DNA from: Flavobacterium sp. 245
Lineage (GTDB): Bacteria; Bacteroidota; Bacteroidia; Flavobacteriales; Flavobacteriaceae
Assembly: GCF_004362055.1 (NCBI RefSeq)
Contig: NZ_SNXB01000006.1
Location: 124,001-188,000, forward strand
Length of the DNA: 64,000 nt
Direction: 5' to 3'
Both the position numbers and the translations under genes were made by a program. Below are positions 26,527-36,539 of this stretch, in pieces. Every line of letters starts with the position of its first letter. Positions within the stretch are counted from its first letter, which is position 1. The notes below the pieces were generated by a model, which was not told where the DNA came from, made no database searches, and saw nothing but the letters and a program-made list of their open reading frames with translations.

Positions 26527-26925
26527 ATGAAAACACTATCTCAATTAAAAATGATTCTGATCATATTAACAATAGGGTTACTTTCCTGCAAAAATAATAA
26601 AGATGGATATAGCGATGAGATTGATACAACAAAAGCATCCACTCATACTGCATCAGCAGCTAGACCAAAAACAGGAACTGACACAAATGCTACCAGTACA
26701 AGCGATACTGAACCTAAAGGCGTTACTGGCGCAGGAAGTATTTCCTCTCCAGAAAAGCCCGCAAACAGACAAACCACTACGGCTAATAACGGAACTGGTC
26801 CCGGACCAAGTGCAAAAGATGGTTCAGTATATGATATATCTTCACAAACAAAAAAGGATACTACCAAATTAGGTAGTAAGGCTAAAGCTAAAGCTTCAAA
26901 AGAAAAAAAAGCAAATAAAAAATAA
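26527..26925 (+). CDS. Low-complexity lipoprotein, 132 residues
   Basis: The N-terminus is a lipoprotein signal: charged start, hydrophobic stretch, then IGLLSC with the lipid-modified Cys at about residue 21. The mature part is rich in Thr, Ser, Ala, Gly and Lys and ends in a strongly basic Lys/Ala tail, so it is probably disordered and surface- or periplasm-exposed. No domain is recognised. A degraded relative appears at 16660-16950. It is monocistronic. Confidence 0.65.
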   Translation: MKTLSQLKMILIILTIGLLSCKNNKDGYSDEIDTTKASTHTASAARPKTGTDTNATSTSDTEPKGVTGAGSISSPEKPANRQTTTANNGTGPGPSAKDGSVYDISSQTKKDTTKLGSKAKAKASKEKKANKK

Positions 26926-27247
26926 TGGATGTAATGACTTAAATTATAACATAAAGCCATTATCATATCTTTAGGCTCTGTCAGTAATAGCACCCCTGCT
27001 TTAACAGGTTTTAGAAAATCCTTCATAGCATTACTTATACAATAACGCAATAGGGAAATGAAGTCGCCATGCATAAGGTTGAATTTGTGGCTTCTAAGAA
27101 ATTTTGAAACAAAATTGTGAAATTTTCATAAGCCAATCAAGGGTATTAACAATATCGCCGGATGCTAAATTATTAATGCTTTTAAATTGTTGATTGAAAG
27201 CATTTTTTAGTACGCATTAATATAGTACTTTTGGAAAATTATAAAAA
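26926..27247 (+). promoter_or_regulatory. Intergenic region with a -7 promoter element for the receiver gene
   Basis: TACTTTTG at 27226-27233 exactly matches TAnnTTTG, 14 bases before the ATG at 27248 (23 before a second ATG at 27257). Such a short leader is not rare in this phylum. The rest of the 322 bases holds no gene that I can support. Confidence 0.45.
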
Positions 27248-27766
27248 ATGGTTAAAATGATAAATTCTGAAAATCCCGTCGGAAATGCTAAAGGCTTAGA
27301 AAAAAAAGAGCCAGTAAAAATCATATTGGCCGAGGATGATAAAGATGATCAGGAATTGTTTAAGGAAGCTCTGAGTGCCACAAAAATTCCTTCTGAAGTA
27401 ATTACGGTAGAGAACGGTCAGGAACTGGTCAATACTTTGAAAGATCCGGCTGAACCAAAACCTGATATTGTTTTCATCGATATAAATATGCCTGTTAAAG
27501 GGGGTAAGGAGGCACTGGCAGAAATAAAGAGCGATCAGGAACTAAAAGAGATTCCCACAGTTATGCTCTCCACTTCCAATCACCCCAATGATATTGAAGA
27601 TACTTTCAATAAAGGGGCAAACCTCTATATACAAAAACCAAGCTCTTTTACGGGCTTTATCCTGATTTTGAAAAGAGTATTCCTTTTGCACTGGGCAAAA
27701 GCTTTAGTGAATCCGGTTAAAAATATTTTTTTTGTATCTGAAAAAAACATATCTCAAAAGGAATAA
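27248..27766 (+). CDS. Single-domain response regulator
   Basis: The 172-residue protein has a leader of about 22 residues, then a receiver domain: acidic EDD near 33, phospho-acceptor Asp in FIDINMP near 80, Ser-Thr in MLSTSN near 110 and Lys in IQKP near 133. There is no output domain, so it acts through protein contacts, as in Rcp1-like regulators. It lies next to and convergent with the PAS kinase at 27875, a plausible partner. It is the intact relative of the broken receiver gene at 5587. Confidence 0.85.
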   Translation: MVKMINSENPVGNAKGLEKKEPVKIILAEDDKDDQELFKEALSATKIPSEVITVENGQELVNTLKDPAEPKPDIVFIDINMPVKGGKEALAEIKSDQELKEIPTVMLSTSNHPNDIEDTFNKGANLYIQKPSSFTGFILILKRVFLLHWAKALVNPVKNIFFVSEKNISQKE

Positions 27767-27874
27767 AAAAGTTTGAACCATTCCATTTCCCTTGCCGGAC
27801 TGAGTGTAAAATTATAATTACAGCACAATTTTGTCTGCTGCCTTGATTATGAATCTGCCACCAATTAGAAAATA

Positions 27875-29866
27875 TTAATTTTTCGCTGGAAGATATACCT
27901 TAAATACCGCTCCGTTTTCACTGCTCTCACTGGCATCGATTTCCCCATTATGGTTCTGGACAATTTTTTTGCACATTGCCAGTCCTATTCCCGTACCAGC
28001 AAATTCATTTTTCCCGTGAAGTCTTTTAAATATGCTAAAAATTTTCTGCGTATCTTCAGGCTTCATCCCTATACCGTTATCGGTAAACTGGATTTTATAA
28101 TAGGACATTGCTTCTTTTAGATGTGCCGAGCGGATCTCTTCAGGGGAGGCAATACTGCAATGAATATTAATTCTGGGCGGCACATCAGGGCGTCTGAATT
28201 TTAACGCATTTCCAATCAGATTGAAAAACAGCTGGGACATCTGCAGGGGTATGCCCTGGATTACCGGAAGGGTGTTCCAGGTAACTTTGGCCCCTGTGCG
28301 CTCCATGACCAGGTCATAATCTTCCAGCGCATTTTTGGCAGTATGCTCAAGGTTTACAGCAACCAAAGCCCTGTCATCTTTTGGCACGGCAGAGTAGGCG
28401 AGCACATCCCGGATAAGTTTGCTCATACGGCTTGTAGCGTCTTTTATTTTATCGACGTAGCCTGCTGATTTTTCGTCCAGATGCTCTCTAATTTTGCCCT
28501 CGAGCAGCTGCACAAAGGTGCTGATTTTGCGAAGCGGTTCCTGCAGGTCATGCGAGGCTATGTAGGCAAACTCTTCGAGTTCCTCATTGGAATGTATGAG
28601 TTGCACATTGGTTTGTTCCAATTCTTCATTTGTAGCCCTTAGCTCCTCTATAACCGCGGCTGTCTCTTCGGTACGCTGCTGCACCTGGTTTTCCAGCTGG
28701 GTCTGCAGCTCGATCTGGATGGTAATATCCTGGGCAGTCCCGTTCATGCGTACAGGCTTGCCCTCGGGATCAAAAACAGTTTTGCCCTGGGCATGCAATA
28801 TTCTTTTCTTTCCCGTTATGGGATGTATTACCGTATAGATCTCGTCATACAATCCCCCGGACTCAGGATTGAGTCCCCATGCTACCGCATCTGCAACACG
28901 CTGGCGATCTTCTTCCAGAAGAATTGGTATAACTTCACTATAGTTTTGAGCAGAAGGATCATAGCCAAACCATTCAATGAGGCGGTCTGAATAGGTCAGC
29001 CCATTGGTGGCCACATCAATGGTCCATGTGCCGAGCTGCGCCAGTTCAACTGCACCTCTCATGTTTTGCTCGGCTTCTTCAAGACTTTTGTTGGCTTTTA
29101 CCTGTTGCGTTACGTCAATAGCCGTGCAGATGACACCATGAATCCTGCCTTTTGGATCGTGCAGTGGTTTGTAAGTGTAATCATAATAACCGTAATAAGG
29201 CGAACCGTTCTTGACAAACATGATCCGGGCGGCTTTCTGGGAATGGATTTCCCCGGTTGTAAGTACGTGCTGGTAGGCAGCAAATAAATGCGTCTGCTGC
29301 ATCTCGGGCACTGCTTCCATGATGGGCTTTCCAATAATGGAATCTCCCTTACCGAAAATTTCAAGCATTTTCTCGTTGGCCTGGACAAGGACCATTTCAG
29401 GTCCGGTGTAAACCAATTTTGCCACAGGGGAATTGTAAAAAACAGTACGCGCAAATTTTTCACTTTCTTCAACCTTATGCCTTTGAAGCACCTGCAGGGT
29501 ATTGTCCATAACCCATACAGCCACTTTTTTTACCTCACCGGTGTTATCTTTTAAAGGCGCATAAACAAAAGTTACGTAAACAGTTTCTGCCTTCCCGTGT
29601 CTGATCAGGGAAAGTTCAGCTTCATTTATGGAGTAGGGCTTGCCCTTAGAAATTACAGTTTCAAGAACGCTTTGGTAGTATGGGCTTACCTCGGCAAAAG
29701 TATCCCAGTAAAATTTACCCAGAATTGCCTCGCGCGGTTTTCCTGCCACTTCTATAAAGCTGTCGTTTACAATTTCGGCCACCAGTGTTTGGGCATCTAA
29801 AACGCAAATGCCGACTGGTGCATTCATCACTAATAAATAAAGTTCCTGTGTGTTTTCGACATTCAT
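27875..29866 (-). CDS. PAS-domain sensor histidine kinase
   Basis: The start at 29866 gives 663 residues; it follows a TAAATATATG leader and directly begins the first PAS domain. Three PAS domains are visible (about 5-125, 135-255 and 265-385), with PAC-type ends such as KPVRMNGTAQDIT. A coiled coil follows (about 390-430). The HisKA box is in ASHDLQEPLRK near 440, with an H-ATPase domain containing N (LIGNALKF), DNGIGM and GTGIGL. There are no membrane helices, so it is a cytoplasmic sensor, perhaps of redox, light or ligands. It converges on the receiver at 27248. Confidence 0.9.
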   Translation of the reverse strand: MNVENTQELYLLVMNAPVGICVLDAQTLVAEIVNDSFIEVAGKPREAILGKFYWDTFAEVSPYYQSVLETVISKGKPYSINEAELSLIRHGKAETVYVTFVYAPLKDNTGEVKKVAVWVMDNTLQVLQRHKVEESEKFARTVFYNSPVAKLVYTGPEMVLVQANEKMLEIFGKGDSIIGKPIMEAVPEMQQTHLFAAYQHVLTTGEIHSQKAARIMFVKNGSPYYGYYDYTYKPLHDPKGRIHGVICTAIDVTQQVKANKSLEEAEQNMRGAVELAQLGTWTIDVATNGLTYSDRLIEWFGYDPSAQNYSEVIPILLEEDRQRVADAVAWGLNPESGGLYDEIYTVIHPITGKKRILHAQGKTVFDPEGKPVRMNGTAQDITIQIELQTQLENQVQQRTEETAAVIEELRATNEELEQTNVQLIHSNEELEEFAYIASHDLQEPLRKISTFVQLLEGKIREHLDEKSAGYVDKIKDATSRMSKLIRDVLAYSAVPKDDRALVAVNLEHTAKNALEDYDLVMERTGAKVTWNTLPVIQGIPLQMSQLFFNLIGNALKFRRPDVPPRINIHCSIASPEEIRSAHLKEAMSYYKIQFTDNGIGMKPEDTQKIFSIFKRLHGKNEFAGTGIGLAMCKKIVQNHNGEIDASESSENGAVFKVYLPAKN

Positions 29867-30229
29867 ATATTTAGATTTAAATAAGGCGGAGATTCCCCAA
29901 TTTTTAAGACTCAAAAGATGGAGGGAATATGTTTGTTTTTGCGCATTTTTCAGGTTATCAAAAGTACATCTCTGAAATTCTTCAGTTCAGTGATGGTAAT
30001 ACGTGATGCATAACTTTTAGTTTAGAAGTTAGTAGGCTTAAAATTAAAACTATAGCTTCAGTTATTTTTATATAAAAATGCACAATTCTTATTAAATTTT
30101 CATTTGAGTGCTATTTGATTCTGATTATCAATTTTCCAAGTTAAATTCGCGTATCTGAACTAAATATTATTTTATATTTTTTACATTTGATATGAAATAC
30201 CAAAAACATATTATTTTAAATTACCGGCA
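29867..30229 (-). promoter_or_regulatory. Upstream region of the PAS kinase with a -7 element
   Basis: On the minus strand, TACTTTTG at 29959-29966 matches TAnnTTTG about 93 bases before the kinase start. The remaining DNA, which also serves the plus-strand gene at 30230, shows no clear structure. Confidence 0.4.
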
Positions 30230-30478
30230 ATGGAAAAAGGGATGAAGCTAAAGGTTCGAAAGCAGCTCGACGGCAGACAGCAGTCCAATATTATTAAATT
30301 AAAGGGCAGTTTGATTTCAAAGGGCTACACCCAGATCATACATATTTTGGATCAGGACGAAGAATTTCATATCAATTCATTTGACATTGAGAGCGGAACG
30401 GGCATTGAAGTGCGAGAGTTTATTACGGCTTTTATTGCCCGGGAGCAACTCGAGGACAGTATCTCTATTTTCAAGTAG
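30230..30478 (+). CDS. Small protein of unknown function, 82 residues
   Basis: A plausible alternative start is the Met at residue 5. The product has a basic N-terminal third (KLKVRKQLDGRQQSN), then beta-like and helical segments rich in Ile and Glu, with no membrane segment. It looks like a folded small domain. No family is recognised. The repeat copy at 30510 begins about 30 bases after the stop codon. Confidence 0.5.
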   Translation: MEKGMKLKVRKQLDGRQQSNIIKLKGSLISKGYTQIIHILDQDEEFHINSFDIESGTGIEVREFITAFIAREQLEDSISIFK

Positions 30479-30509
30479 TTATTGAGTGGAATATTTAGTA
30501 GTGGTTTTC

Positions 30510-30735
30510 AGGAGCTTTTCCCGCTATTCTTTGCAATCTTTTGTGCCGAACACCGGCACAAAAGGATTTTCACGGCACACGAGCGAAGCGAACTGGCGAA
30601 GCAATCGGGGCTAGGGCTGCTGCAGCACCCTGTTTGTTCTGAGAACTGATATTCGCCTCAATTGTTTAACCTCTGATTAATATATTGCATCTTTCAGATT
30701 TTACCGTTTTACGATGCGAAGATTCAGCAGGAGAT
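30510..30735. repeat. Intergenic palindromic repeat, copy A
   Basis: The core contains CTTTTGTGCCG and CGGCACAAAAG (11-bp stem at 30538-30564). It is flanked by AGGAGCTTTTCCCGCTATTC on the left and GCAATCGGGGCTAGGGCT on the right. An extra module (GAGCGAAGCGAACTGGCGAAG) lies at 30580-30601, to the right of the palindrome. Homology with copy C continues about 115 bases further right (CAATTGTTTA, CTCTGATTAA, GGAGATTAA). Other copies are at 36009, 37533, 42917 and 48797. Confidence 0.8.
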
Positions 30736-31482
30736 TAAATTTTAAGAACTTTATTTATAAAAATTAAAATCCATAATCATATTGGACCGAGAATGACAAT
30801 GGGATATCCTATATTTTTGTAAATATTGAGGCGGTTTAATGCATTGTTTGCGGGTATTTTTTTTCTGGTGTGATTTGAAAAAAGGAAGCGAAAACAAAAA
30901 ATTACCAAATATTTTAATTAGTAATTTTTTGAATAAAAAATGGCGCTCATTGTCTTCAATTGGCGCCATTTGGCTTGTTGTGACAGGAACAGGACGAATT
31001 TCTATAAATTTTATTGAGGATTTGGCTTACTATTGGTAGTGCCTGACTTTCATTTGCTTAAAGAATTTACTTTGGATGTCCTGTTGGGGATCGCACGAAA
31101 ATGTAGAGTCAAGGACAGAAATTGTTAATCTCTTTTTCAAAACCGTCTTAGCTTATTGTCGCAAAAAAGGTATCCATTCCAATATTACATGTGCCACGAT
31201 TCTGCCACGAAAGCTTAAATGTCAGTCTTTAAACATTTTATGTAAGTTATTTTAGTAGACCAGTTTTTTAAAATTAACGTGATGATTTTTTAATATTCAA
31301 AGTTGTTAATGATTAAAGCTAAAAAGAATTATATCAATTTTTGTAACAAACATATTTAAGTAAATGTTTTCTTCTTTTAAATGTGCAATGTCCAAAGAAA
31401 AAATATAATATTTTTTAAAGATTATGTAAGGCTCCATTAGCGCTGATGTATTAAATTTAGAATAATTTTAATTCATCAAACT
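30736..31482. other. Gene-poor region before ku with a hairpin
   Basis: About 750 bases without a supportable gene. At 30936-30972, ATGGCGC and GGCGCCAT form a hairpin which on the minus strand is followed by a T-run, like a terminator, although no minus-strand gene ends there. A short plus-strand stretch near 31040-31125 reads like a protein end (LLKEFTLDVLLGIARKCR) but has no start and is not supported. The ku promoter should lie near 31400-31480. Confidence 0.4.
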
Positions 31483-32253
31483 TTGAGAGCAATATGGACG
31501 GGAGCTATTAGTTTTGGTTTAATTAATATTCCAATTAAGTTATTTTCGGCAGTTCAGGAAAGCAGTCTGGATATGGATATGCTTGATGAAAAAGATCATG
31601 CCAATATTAAGTTTAAACGTGTCAATGAAAATACAGGCAAAGAAGTCACTTTTGCTAATATTGTAAAAGGGTATAAACTCGATGATAAATATGTAATTCT
31701 GGAAGATTCAGATTTTGAAGCGGCAGATGCTGTAAAAACCAAAACGATAGATATTGAAAGTTTTGCTTTCGAAAAAGAAATCGAAAGTATTTATTATGAA
31801 CAGCCCTATTATCTGGAGCCTGACAAAGGCGCTATGAATGCTTATGCATTGCTTCGTGATTCGCTTGCAGCTTCGGGAAAAGTTGGTGTAACACGTTTTG
31901 TTTTACGCAACAAAGAAAGCCTGGCTATTTTAAAACCTTATAAAAATGTCATTGTTCTAAACCGAATAAGATTCGAACAAGAAATTAGAAATACGACAGA
32001 TTTAAAACTTCCTCCAGCTTCAAAAGTAAAAACAAAAGAACTGGATATGGCCAATAAGTTAATTGAACAACTAACGGAGAAATTTGATATCAGCACTTTT
32101 AAAGATGAATATACAGCGAAACTTTTGGATATAATTAAAAAGAAAGCCAAAGGAAAAGTTCAGAAACCAACTGAATTAAAAGTTGTTCACAAACAAAGTG
32201 ATGATTTAATGAGTATGCTTAAGGCGAGTTTAGAAAGAAAAAACTCGTCTTAG
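31483..32253 (+). CDS. ku: Ku protein (end-joining DNA-end binder)
   Basis: Translation starts at a TTG codon: the family start (M)[19 protein letters not shown] begins exactly there and no ATG fits. The product has 256 residues, typical for bacterial Ku, with the beta-barrel ring region up to about 200 ([22 protein letters not shown]) and a Lys-rich C-terminal tail after 225. Ku homodimers encircle DNA ends and recruit LigD. Its stop overlaps the stop of the convergent ligD by 3 bases in a shared TTAG. The NHEJ pair is complete in this locus. Confidence 0.95.
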   Translation: MRAIWTGAISFGLINIPIKLFSAVQESSLDMDMLDEKDHANIKFKRVNENTGKEVTFANIVKGYKLDDKYVILEDSDFEAADAVKTKTIDIESFAFEKEIESIYYEQPYYLEPDKGAMNAYALLRDSLAASGKVGVTRFVLRNKESLAILKPYKNVIVLNRIRFEQEIRNTTDLKLPPASKVKTKELDMANKLIEQLTEKFDISTFKDEYTAKLLDIIKKKAKGKVQKPTELKVVHKQSDDLMSMLKASLERKNSS

Positions 32254-34790
32254 TCCTTTTGTTTTTCTTCCAATTTTTTAAGAATGTGCTTAATGTTGGC
32301 ACCTTTTGATAAAACCGGTGCCCACAAATCTCCCTTTTTTTCAAATCTGGACAATACATTTTTAATGGTAAATTGCGACGGATGTAACTTATCATTCACC
32401 TCATTCCATTCTAAAGGTGTTGAAACCGTTGCCCCTGGCTTCGGGCGAACAGAATACGGTGCGGCTAAAGTTTGTCCTCTGCGATTTTGCAGATAATCAA
32501 TATAAATTTTGTGATTTCTCTTTTTAATGCTGCGTTCGAGTGATGTAGCTTCAGGTAAACGCAATTGGATTTCTTTCGCCAGTAATTCAGCAAGAATTTT
32601 TATGGAATCGTAATCGTATTTTGCTCCAAGCGGAATATAAACATGTAATCCTGAAGCGCCCGAAGTTTTGCACAGACAATGAGTTTCCAATTCTTCCATA
32701 ACTTCTTTTACAACCAATGCCGTTTTTACAACTTCTTTAAAATCATCTTTATCAGGATCAATATCAATTACCAGCCAATCTGGATTTTCAATATGTTGTA
32801 CAGTAGAATTCCACGGATTAATTTCGATACAACCAAGATTTGCCATATACAACAAAGTCTCTTTGTCATTGCATATTAGATAGTTTACATTTGCATCAGT
32901 CGAGTCAGAGAATATTTTTTTAGTTTTTAGCCAGGACGGAATTTTTTCGATATCCACATCTTTCTGATAAAAACCAGGAGCATCAATTCCGTTAGGAAAA
33001 CGATTCATGGATTCCGGACGATTTTTAAGATAAGGCAAAATCAAAGGAGCAACTTCATTATAATATTGTACAATATCACCTTTTGTAATTCCGTCTTTTG
33101 GGAAATATATTTTGTTTTGATTGGTTAGATGAAGTACGGTTTTCCCAACTTTCAAGTCATAATCATTTTCTGTTTTATCCTGGGATTTAGTTTTCATTTT
33201 TTCTTCTTTTAAGGGAGTATTATTGTTAACATCAGACGGTACAAAAACTTCAGATGCTTTTTTATCAATTCTAAGACCGAGATAAACCGGATGTCTAAGG
33301 TTTTTATCCTGAGTCCATTCAGAGAATTTTACTTGACAAACCAGTTTAGGTTTTACCCATTGAATTTCATCTCTCAAATTAATTTTTTCGCTGAGCGGAG
33401 ATTCACTAATAAATAAAGGTTCAAGTTTTGTATAAAGTTCTTTCAGCGTTGATTCAGAAAAACCAGTTCCGCATTTTCCAATATATTGAAGTCTTTTTCC
33501 GTAATATTGGGCAAGTAAAATTGCACCAAAATATTGGCGTGAATTCTTAGGTTTCGTGATTCCAATAATGATCGCTTCTTCCTGATTAGATGTTTTAATT
33601 TTTAACCAGTCGCTGCTTCTTTTATTTGGTAAATAAGTACTGTTTGTTTTTTTAGCAATGATTCCTTCTTCCTTATTTTTTTCGGCTATTTCAAATTGTT
33701 TTATTCCTTTTTCAAAAGTATGTTCCGAATAAAAGACATTTGTAAAAGCATATTTATTAAACAGTATTTTGAGTAATTCTTTTCTTTCGAGCAAAGACAA
33801 TTCAGTAATCTCGTTTCCATCTAAATTCAAAAGATCAAAAACGAAGTATTTTAATTTTCCCAAACCTGTTTTGAGGTAGTTTTGAAGCAATTGAAAGTTA
33901 GCTTTTCCCTTTTCATCTTCTACCACAATTTCGCCATCTAAAACCGCAATATGATCAATTTTCTTTAACTCATCGGCAATTGGTTTAAATTGAATATCAA
34001 AGGAAATTTCATTCCTACTAAATAGTTCCACTTTATTTGGATTTATTACTGCGATGGCACGATAACCGTCATATTTTTTTTCAAAAACCCATTCCGAATC
34101 ATCAAATGCTTCCGTTTTTGTATTTGCTAACATTGGTTTTATAAATGAAGCCTTACTTAAGGAACGTTTAGTCTTTTTATTAAAAGGTGTTTTTGCCTTT
34201 TCTTGGGGAACTATTTTTTCTGATTTTTTTTCTAAATCCTCTAATGGTCTTTGTGATAGTACAGATTTGTCTTGAGTCAGGATATCAGTATGTGATACAT
34301 ATTCATCGTTTTTTTTAATTAACAGCCAGGCATTTTCTTGTTTGCCGTGTAATTTTACCAATGAAAAAGCTCCTTTAAGTTTTTTGCCTTTCAGAATAAA
34401 ACTCAAATGTCCTTTTTTAAGATCGACCATCAATGCTTTTTCAGGATTTTCAGAGAAATCTTCAGGTTGATATGTTCCATTATCCCATACAATCACATTT
34501 CCTGCACCATAATTTCCTTCCGGAATTGTACCTTCAAAATCTTTATAACTATACGGATGATCTTCGACCATTACAGCAAGACGTTTAACAGCAGGATCCG
34601 TTGACGGACCTTTTGGGATTGCCCAACTTTTGAGTACGCCATCCATTTCAAGTCTAAAATCATAATGCAAATGAGATGCAGCGTGTTTTTGCACCACAAA
34701 AATCAATTCATGTGCAGATTTTCCAATTTTACCTTTTGGCTCCTGAGTTTTTTTAAAATCTCTTTTCTGATTGTATTTAGATAGTGACAT
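32250..34790 (-). CDS. ligD: Full-length DNA ligase D (phosphoesterase, ligase, polymerase)
   Basis: The protein has 846 residues with three domains. The phosphoesterase domain (about 1-160) shows H36, H40, H42 and D44 in [14 protein letters not shown]. The ATP-dependent ligase domain (about 215-520) has catalytic K239 in KYDGYR and DGEIVV. The primase-polymerase domain (about 560-830) has D676/D678 in IDIDPD and D765 in IYIDYLQN. It repairs double-strand breaks with Ku, trimming, filling and sealing ends. It is convergent with ku and distinct from the shorter LigD at 7654. Confidence 0.95.
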   Translation of the reverse strand: MSLSKYNQKRDFKKTQEPKGKIGKSAHELIFVVQKHAASHLHYDFRLEMDGVLKSWAIPKGPSTDPAVKRLAVMVEDHPYSYKDFEGTIPEGNYGAGNVIVWDNGTYQPEDFSENPEKALMVDLKKGHLSFILKGKKLKGAFSLVKLHGKQENAWLLIKKNDEYVSHTDILTQDKSVLSQRPLEDLEKKSEKIVPQEKAKTPFNKKTKRSLSKASFIKPMLANTKTEAFDDSEWVFEKKYDGYRAIAVINPNKVELFSRNEISFDIQFKPIADELKKIDHIAVLDGEIVVEDEKGKANFQLLQNYLKTGLGKLKYFVFDLLNLDGNEITELSLLERKELLKILFNKYAFTNVFYSEHTFEKGIKQFEIAEKNKEEGIIAKKTNSTYLPNKRSSDWLKIKTSNQEEAIIIGITKPKNSRQYFGAILLAQYYGKRLQYIGKCGTGFSESTLKELYTKLEPLFISESPLSEKINLRDEIQWVKPKLVCQVKFSEWTQDKNLRHPVYLGLRIDKKASEVFVPSDVNNNTPLKEEKMKTKSQDKTENDYDLKVGKTVLHLTNQNKIYFPKDGITKGDIVQYYNEVAPLILPYLKNRPESMNRFPNGIDAPGFYQKDVDIEKIPSWLKTKKIFSDSTDANVNYLICNDKETLLYMANLGCIEINPWNSTVQHIENPDWLVIDIDPDKDDFKEVVKTALVVKEVMEELETHCLCKTSGASGLHVYIPLGAKYDYDSIKILAELLAKEIQLRLPEATSLERSIKKRNHKIYIDYLQNRRGQTLAAPYSVRPKPGATVSTPLEWNEVNDKLHPSQFTIKNVLSRFEKKGDLWAPVLSKGANIKHILKKLEEKQKD

Positions 34791-34803
34791 GCTTTTGTAA
34801 GTA

Positions 34804-35259
34804 TTAAAAAGTTAATGAAAGCGAGTAAAAAGCAGTTGCTATAATGGCAAAAATTATATGAGCAAAAAAGAGCTGCAAATAATAGCCTTTAAAATCAATG
34901 TGAGGCTGATGATTACTCATTTTAAAAATAAACATCCAGCAAGTAATGCCAATTATTCCGCTGATAGCACCCAATAATAGGGCACTAAGAGTTGAGATTG
35001 GCAAAATATCCTTTACCCAAAGGACATAATAGGCCAACACAAACAAAAAACCAATCAAAAAATGAAGGAGCCAGCCCAATATTTTTTCTGATTTGACAGA
35101 CAATTCCATCTTTAATTTGGAAAGTACAAACGAAAGTAAAACAGGCTCTTTGTAAAGCTCCTGAAACTGTTTTGACATAAAACAACTAAACGATGTCATT
35201 GCCGCCGTTGCGATAATCGAAACTATTAAAAGCTGTATAAAAGTGTAAAAGTCCATCAT
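34804..35259 (-). CDS. Four-helix inner-membrane protein, 151 residues
   Basis: Hydrophobic segments are seen at about residues 5-25, 62-84, 90-113 and 126-148, with a basic loop after the first. No signature of a known transporter is visible. It starts 13 bases beyond the ligD ATG on the same strand, so it is co-transcribed and upstream of ligD. Membrane proteins of this kind have no known link to NHEJ. I do not recognise the family. Confidence 0.65.
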   Translation of the reverse strand: MMDFYTFIQLLIVSIIATAAMTSFSCFMSKQFQELYKEPVLLSFVLSKLKMELSVKSEKILGWLLHFLIGFLFVLAYYVLWVKDILPISTLSALLLGAISGIIGITCWMFIFKMSNHQPHIDFKGYYLQLFFAHIIFAIIATAFYSLSLTF

Positions 35260-35390
35260 TTGATATTTTTAGATTTAAATTAATAAAGGATAGAAAATAT
35301 ACTTCCTGCACCTTTTTCTTAAGATTCAGGAAGTACATTGATCCAAATTGTTTTCTCGTTTCAGTCTTGTCAGGATTATTATTCCTTTTG

Positions 35391-35636
35391 TTATTCTGTT
35401 TGCAAATCAGACGAAGAAGGAGAGAATTTTTATAGCAGCCAACTGCAAGTAGCGGTAATGCCCATTTTGCGATCCAGGAACCTACAGAACGTTTTCCTGC
35501 AATCTTTAGAGTAGTTCCTAATAATAAAGAACCTGCAGTACAGTATAATATTTTATTGACAGATATTGGCGAGATTTTTTTTTTCGGCTAAATAACCGGG
35601 ATTTCCGCGGGTTTGAGGATTAAGGATATTTTCCAT
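35391..35636 (-). pseudogene. Decayed copy of the two-helix membrane protein at 10819
   Basis: From an ATG at 35636 the frame reads MENILNPQTRGNPGYLAEKK and then breaks in a run of ten A residues (35575-35584). With nine, it would continue ISPISVNKILYCTAGSLLLGTTLK and on to KWALPLLAVGCYKNS. That segment matches the membrane protein at 10819 in hydrophobic pattern and in the GTxLTLK/GTTLK region. A second shift after YKNS is needed to reach a natural end (PSSSDLQTE, stop at 35391). A -7 element lies upstream at 35692. Confidence 0.65.
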
Positions 35637-35691
35637 GATATTAAAATTTAATTGAACAATTTCTTTGTCAGTTTAGAGCTTTTAATCAAAT

Positions 35692-35699
35692 CAAATTTA
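35692..35699 (-). promoter_or_regulatory. Candidate -7 element for the decayed membrane-protein gene
   Basis: The minus strand reads TAAATTTG, an exact TAnnTTTG match, about 55 bases upstream of the ATG at 35636. Its survival suggests recent decay. Confidence 0.35.
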
Positions 35700-35862
35700 G
35701 TATCAATTTTGTGTTTTTTTTTATAGAATTAAAGTTTGTAATTGTATAATTATCAGTCTTTTAATGTGTTTTATTCCAGATAAATAATGGAGCAAAAGAA
35801 ATAAACCTAAAATGTTATAAATCTCAGAGTTAATTGTGTAAGTAGTTGATTTTTAGTTGCTT

Positions 35863-35870
35863 TAAATTTG
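35863..35870 (+). promoter_or_regulatory. Candidate -7 element before a 32-residue frame
   Basis: TAAATTTG matches TAnnTTTG, 51 bases upstream of the ATG at 35922. Confidence 0.35.
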
Positions 35871-35921
35871 TTTGGACATTATAAAAATGCACTTCATACA
35901 CAAACATTTAAAAGATAAGAA

Positions 35922-36020
35922 ATGAAAAATTCAAAGAAAACAAATCCAGATCATTCGGATGCTACAGAAAGAGACTTGGATGTTATGCAGGTGGGCAGAA
36001 TGCTGCAGGGCTTGAATTAA
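35922..36020 (+). CDS. Very small protein, 32 residues
   Basis: A short frame with a leader ending aaaagataagaa before the ATG and a -7 promoter element 51 bases upstream. The product is polar (N-terminal Lys/Asn-rich, then DLDVMQVGRMLQGLN). Its last three codons and stop (CTTGAATTAA) are also the start of the homology shared by repeat copies B and E, so it may be the cut-off end of a longer ancestral gene. It is not firmly a gene. Confidence 0.35.
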   Translation: MKNSKKTNPDHSDATERDLDVMQVGRMLQGLN

Positions 36021-36178
36021 TCGAGTATTTAAGAATTGTTACCGGAATCTAATTTGAGTGAATAGTATCTTCAATTGTGTTTAATGCTGTCTTTTTGGAG
36101 CTTTTTCCCGCTAATGTTCCAATCTTTTGTGCCAAGCCCGGGCACATAGGGATTTTCATTGCTATCTGCCCTAGGGCT
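36009..36178. repeat. Intergenic palindromic repeat, copy B
   Basis: The core (GGAGCTTTTTCCCGCTA, AATCTTTTGTGCC...GGCACATAGGGATTTT, CTAGGGCT) lies at 36096-36178, with an imperfect palindrome arm. The 85 bases to its left (TGAATTAATCGAGTATT, GGAATCTAATTTG) match the left flank of copy E at 48797. The movable GAGCG module seen in copies A and D is absent. Confidence 0.75.
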
Positions 36179-36228
36179 AGAATTGGAGAATTAGAAAATT
36201 AGCAAAGTAAAATAAAGTGTGTTAATTT

Positions 36229-36263
36229 TAAAAAGGCCAATCTGGTTAGATTGACTTTTTTAT
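36229..36263 (+). terminator. Probable terminator
   Basis: AAAAAGGCCAATC and GATTGACTTTTTT pair with one mismatch around TGGTTA and are followed by T-rich DNA. No clear gene ends just upstream except the 32-residue frame and repeat B. Confidence 0.5.
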
Positions 36264-36539
36264 TGATTTTTTTTTTATTTTGTTTCAAATTGGAACATTA
36301 AATCTGGGTTACGCTGTTGCTATCTGTGTTAGTTTTGTTATTCTAAAATTAATGAAGGTGAACACAAATGAAAAAATTGCAGTAGAACAACACCTATTTA
36401 AAGTGTGTAGCTTCCATCCGGCAAGCCGTGAGTACAAATTAATTTGATTCTTATTTAAAAATGATGAGTTAGATTTTATTTCTACTAATCGTGATGATGC
36501 TCTGGAGCTTAGAAAGCAACTTTGGTTTTTAAAGTTCGA
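36264..36539 (+). other. Region with broken reading frames
   Basis: Two consecutive same-frame pieces are seen: one from an ATG at 36351 (KVNTNEKIAVEQHLFKVCSF, stop after about 32 codons) and one of similar length ending FECstop just before 36543. They have coding-like composition and the same frame, separated by an in-frame stop, and may be remains of a decayed gene. I do not recognise them. Confidence 0.3.

Noticed and set aside
26643..27074. Long minus-strand frame opposite the lipoprotein gene
   Set aside because: Most of it is antisense to a gene with a clear lipoprotein signal, its hydrophobic look comes from the complement of low-complexity codons, and it has no leader.
30839..31039. 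Plus-strand frame of 66 codons downstream of repeat A
   Set aside because: Odd composition, no leader, and it runs through a hairpin; no sign of a real protein.
31040..31125. Possible transposase or integrase scrap before ku
   Set aside because: A short coding-like stretch has no recognisable recombinase motif and no terminal inverted repeats.
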